Below are positions 4,380 through 6,123 of a DNA stretch of 6,123 nt, piece after piece. The notes beneath the pieces were generated by a model. The model made no database searches and was not told the DNA's origin. It saw only the letters and a program-made list of their open reading frames with translations. The stretch is taken from positions 1-6,123 of the forward strand of contig NZ_DATNPA010000692.1 of the NCBI RefSeq assembly GCF_036703385.1, written 5' to 3'. This stretch comes from Allocoleopsis sp036703385 (GTDB lineage: Bacteria > Cyanobacteriota > Cyanobacteriia > Cyanobacteriales > Coleofasciculaceae). Each line of letters begins with the position of its first letter. The first letter of the stretch is position 1. Position numbers and translations under genes: made by a program.

Positions 4380-6123
4380 TTATCCCTTCTGCCCTCTGCT
4401 CTCTGCCTTCGGCCTGATTGTGAGATGACAAATTAAGGTTTGAGGGTCTGCGATCGCTGCTAATTGCGGATTGGTTCCTACAATAATACGCCCATCGGGG
4501 GTGACGCTCATGCCTTGTGCTTCCTGGATGGGATCGCCGAGTTTCCAGGATTGGGCGGGAGGAGATACAGGATTGGGGGTGGGGGAAGAGGTTTGTTGTC
4601 TGGCTGAGTTGGGAAGTCCTTGAACTTGGGTGACGGCATACCGACCCCCGATCGCATCATAGGGTGTTGTGGGTAAACCTCCGGTACCCGTTACGGTAAA
4701 GGTACCTTGTTCAACGTTGCGACGGGCAAAACAACTGGATGCGATCGCTTGTTCTGTCGTGATGAAATTGCCGTTGAGTTGGTTGAGGGCAGCCTGCACG
4801 TTGATTTCTGGGGTATTGACTTGCACAATGCCATTAGACTGAGCTTTCGTAGGATCTCCAAAGGCAGTGATATCACTTTCTGGGGTCAGGTTGGGGCGAA
4901 ATTGTGTGCCGAAGATGCCTTGAGTATTAATGGTAATTTTCCCTCCGGTGCCTTGGGGTGCACTGGCGGTGATATCGCTATTTTCTTTGGGGACAGCTGC
5001 GATCGCACCTGCATTTATGGTGATGTTGCCGCCCCTCTGTTGACCACGAGCATCTGCCGAAATTACACTGTTGTGGCGCATTTGTAAGGAATTGCGGACA
5101 TTGAGGGTAATACTGCCCTCTTGAGCGGATTCACCGGCGTTGGTTGATGCGGTGATGCCACCTTGATTGTTCAGAAGGATGGAGTCAGCATTGATAGTGA
5201 GTGTTCCTGCTTTGCCTGTTCCATCGTTCCTAACTGTAACTTGAGCTCCATCGGTGACGCTTAAATGAGGCGTGTTAATCGTCACGTTGCCGGAATCTCC
5301 ACTTGGCTGGTCTGGAAGTCCCAAGGCTTTTCGTAGGACTGGATCAACAATATTGGCAGAAGAGATGATTAGACTGGGATTCACAGAGCCTGGGAATCTG
5401 CCACTAACCTTAACTGACTCAGAGGCATTTATAATCACACTTCCAGCATTACCGCTTGCCAAAGTAGAAGAATCAACCCGTCCTCCATCTCGAACTAGCA
5501 ACTGCCTCGTATCAATTCTTACATTACCAGCATTTCCCTTCTCTTGATCCAAACCGTTGTAGAGAGTAGTGGAAGCTATGAGGCTGGGTACTAAAAGGCT
5601 CGGTTCTGCTCCACTCACCTCGATAGATTCAGTTGCCTTTACAATTACATCACCAGCGTTGCCAGCACCAAAGGTTGTAGAGATTACAGCTCCCCCATCA
5701 AGAACAGTTAATCGCTCAGTTGAAACTATGAGTTTTCCTACACCTCCAGAATTGAGAGCAGAAGTACTGATAGAGCTAAAAGCAGTAGAATTTAAGGGCG
5801 AAAACCCAACTACTTGTGCAGATTTAGAGGCATTTACAGTTATATTGCCACCTGTTGCTGTACTGAAGGTTCTAGCCTGTATTGAAGCTCCATCTTGGAC
5901 AACCAATCGCTGAGTAATCACCTCAATATCGCCTCCGTTTCCAATCCCTACAGTTTCATTAAATATGCCGCTATTAATGGCTCCACTTGGCATAGGATCA
6001 AGTAACTGGAGAGACTCTGAAGCATGTACGCTTAAATTCCCAGCTGGTTGGAGTCCTTGGTTTTGAATCAACATGACTGAATCATCAGTCAGAGTTACAT
6101 TAGCGCCCTGCACCTGGATAGAT
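4380..6123 (-). CDS. Haemagglutinin-like two-partner-secretion adhesin, C-terminal part (5' end outside window)
   Basis: A frame open at the right edge runs to TAA at 4380, giving about 580 residues of the C-terminal part; the true start and the N-terminal TPS secretion domain are off the window, and the in-frame GTG at 6113 is not the start. The sequence is rich in Gly, Asn, Ser, Thr and Val, with repeated GNAGxVxIxAxES and LxVxDGGxVxS strands typical of right-handed beta-helix exoproteins of the filamentous haemagglutinin type. Counting from codon 6113, the repeats cover about residues 60-400. A C-terminal module follows with SSCFARRN (459-466), GGLPTTPYDAIGG (478-490), a Pro/Ser linker (about 503-520) and a final SWKLGDP...MSVTPDGRIIVG strand. 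This module is common in cyanobacterial relatives. Such proteins cross the outer membrane through a TpsB (FhaC/ShlB-like) pore, which must be encoded elsewhere. The visible part has only two cysteines, C461 and C562. The last codons come from a heptamer repeat. Confidence 0.92.
   Translation of the reverse strand, partial: SIQVQGANVTLTDDSVMLIQNQGLQPAGNLSVHASESLQLLDPMPSGAINSGIFNETVGIGNGGDIEVITQRLVVQDGASIQARTFSTATGGNITVNASKSAQVVGFSPLNSTAFSSISTSALNSGGVGKLIVSTERLTVLDGGAVISTTFGAGNAGDVIVKATESIEVSGAEPSLLVPSLIASTTLYNGLDQEKGNAGNVRIDTRQLLVRDGGRVDSSTLASGNAGSVIINASESVKVSGRFPGSVNPSLIISSANIVDPVLRKALGLPDQPSGDSGNVTINTPHLSVTDGAQVTVRNDGTGKAGTLTINADSILLNNQGGITASTNAGESAQEGSITLNVRNSLQMRHNSVISADARGQQRGGNITINAGAIAAVPKENSDITASAPQGTGGKITINTQGIFGTQFRPNLTPESDITAFGDPTKAQSNGIVQVNTPEINVQAALNQLNGNFITTEQAIASSCFARRNVEQGTFTVTGTGGLPTTPYDAIGGRYAVTQVQGLPNSARQQTSSPTPNPVSPPAQSWKLGDPIQEAQGMSVTPDGRIIVGTNPQLAAIADPQTLICHLTIRPKAESRGQKG
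4387..4414. repeat. Tandem heptamer repeat (STRR-like) at the 3' end of the adhesin gene
   Basis: Four consecutive 7-mers: TTCTGCC, CTCTGCT, CTCTGCC and TTCGGCC, consensus YTCTGCY. Short tandemly repeated heptamers (STRR) are a known feature of filamentous cyanobacterial genomes and normally sit between genes. Here they lie inside the reading frame and encode the terminal residues PKAESRGQKG just before TAA, suggesting that the original stop was lost or displaced when the repeat arrived or expanded. Confidence 0.65.
5214..5852 (-). repeat. About 70-residue tandem beta-helix repeats in the adhesin
   Basis: Within the adhesin frame three units follow each other: residues about 88-150, 151-220 and 221-300 counted from codon 6113. 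Units 2 and 3 are closest: GNAG at 151 and 221 and VSG at 166-168 and 236-238 are exactly 70 residues (210 bp) apart. Each unit has a GNAGxVxxxAxES strand, a variable loop with PSLI, then GN(A/V)xI and LxVxDGGxV strands. The DNA is clearly diverged between units, so recent duplication is not indicated. Confidence 0.7.

Noticed and set aside
4707..5087. 126-codon plus-strand open frame, with others at 5272-5547 and 5569-5913
   Set aside because: All are shadows of the adhesin gene; their repetitive Thr/Leu/Pro pattern mirrors the beta-helix repeats on the other strand.

Overview
The window looks like chromosomal DNA of a filamentous cyanobacterium. Six exact copies of the octamer GCGATCGC (HIP1, the hallmark cyanobacterial palindrome) start at 2638, 3054, 3769, 4450, 4741 and 4999. 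The gene content fits: a CHASE2-type class III nucleotide cyclase, a DUF928 exported protein and a haemagglutinin-like two-partner-secretion adhesin. The long gaps are filled with the palindromic and heptameric repeats common in Oscillatoriales- or Nostocales-type genomes. The exact genus cannot be read from the window.

Layout: (1) 2-148, plus strand, the 3' end of a gene that matches the C-terminus of ribosomal protein L11 methyltransferase (prmA). (2) 149-214, a short convergent spacer. (3) 215-1060, minus strand, a DUF928 protein with a signal peptide. (4) 1061-1550, an AT-rich gap with a 58-bp palindromic repeat. (5) 1551-4004, minus strand, a membrane receptor cyclase built as CHASE2, three transmembrane helices, class III cyclase and a PilZ-like tail. 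(6) 4005-4379, a gap almost entirely made of repeat sequence. (7) 4380 to the right edge, minus strand, the C-terminal ~580 residues of a large beta-helical adhesin; its secretion-signal end lies outside the window.

The three minus-strand genes are co-oriented (adhesin, then cyclase, then DUF928), but gaps of about 375 and 490 bp make a single tight operon uncertain. A reasonable inference is an envelope-centred module: an exported adhesin, an exported small DUF928 protein, and a cyclase whose sensor domain faces the periplasm. CHASE2, DUF928 and haemagglutinin-like genes tend to be neighbours in cyanobacteria, but no functional link is proven here. The most notable points are the non-canonical purine-specifying residues of the cyclase, its degenerate PilZ-like tail, and a tandem heptamer repeat that forms the last codons of the adhesin gene.
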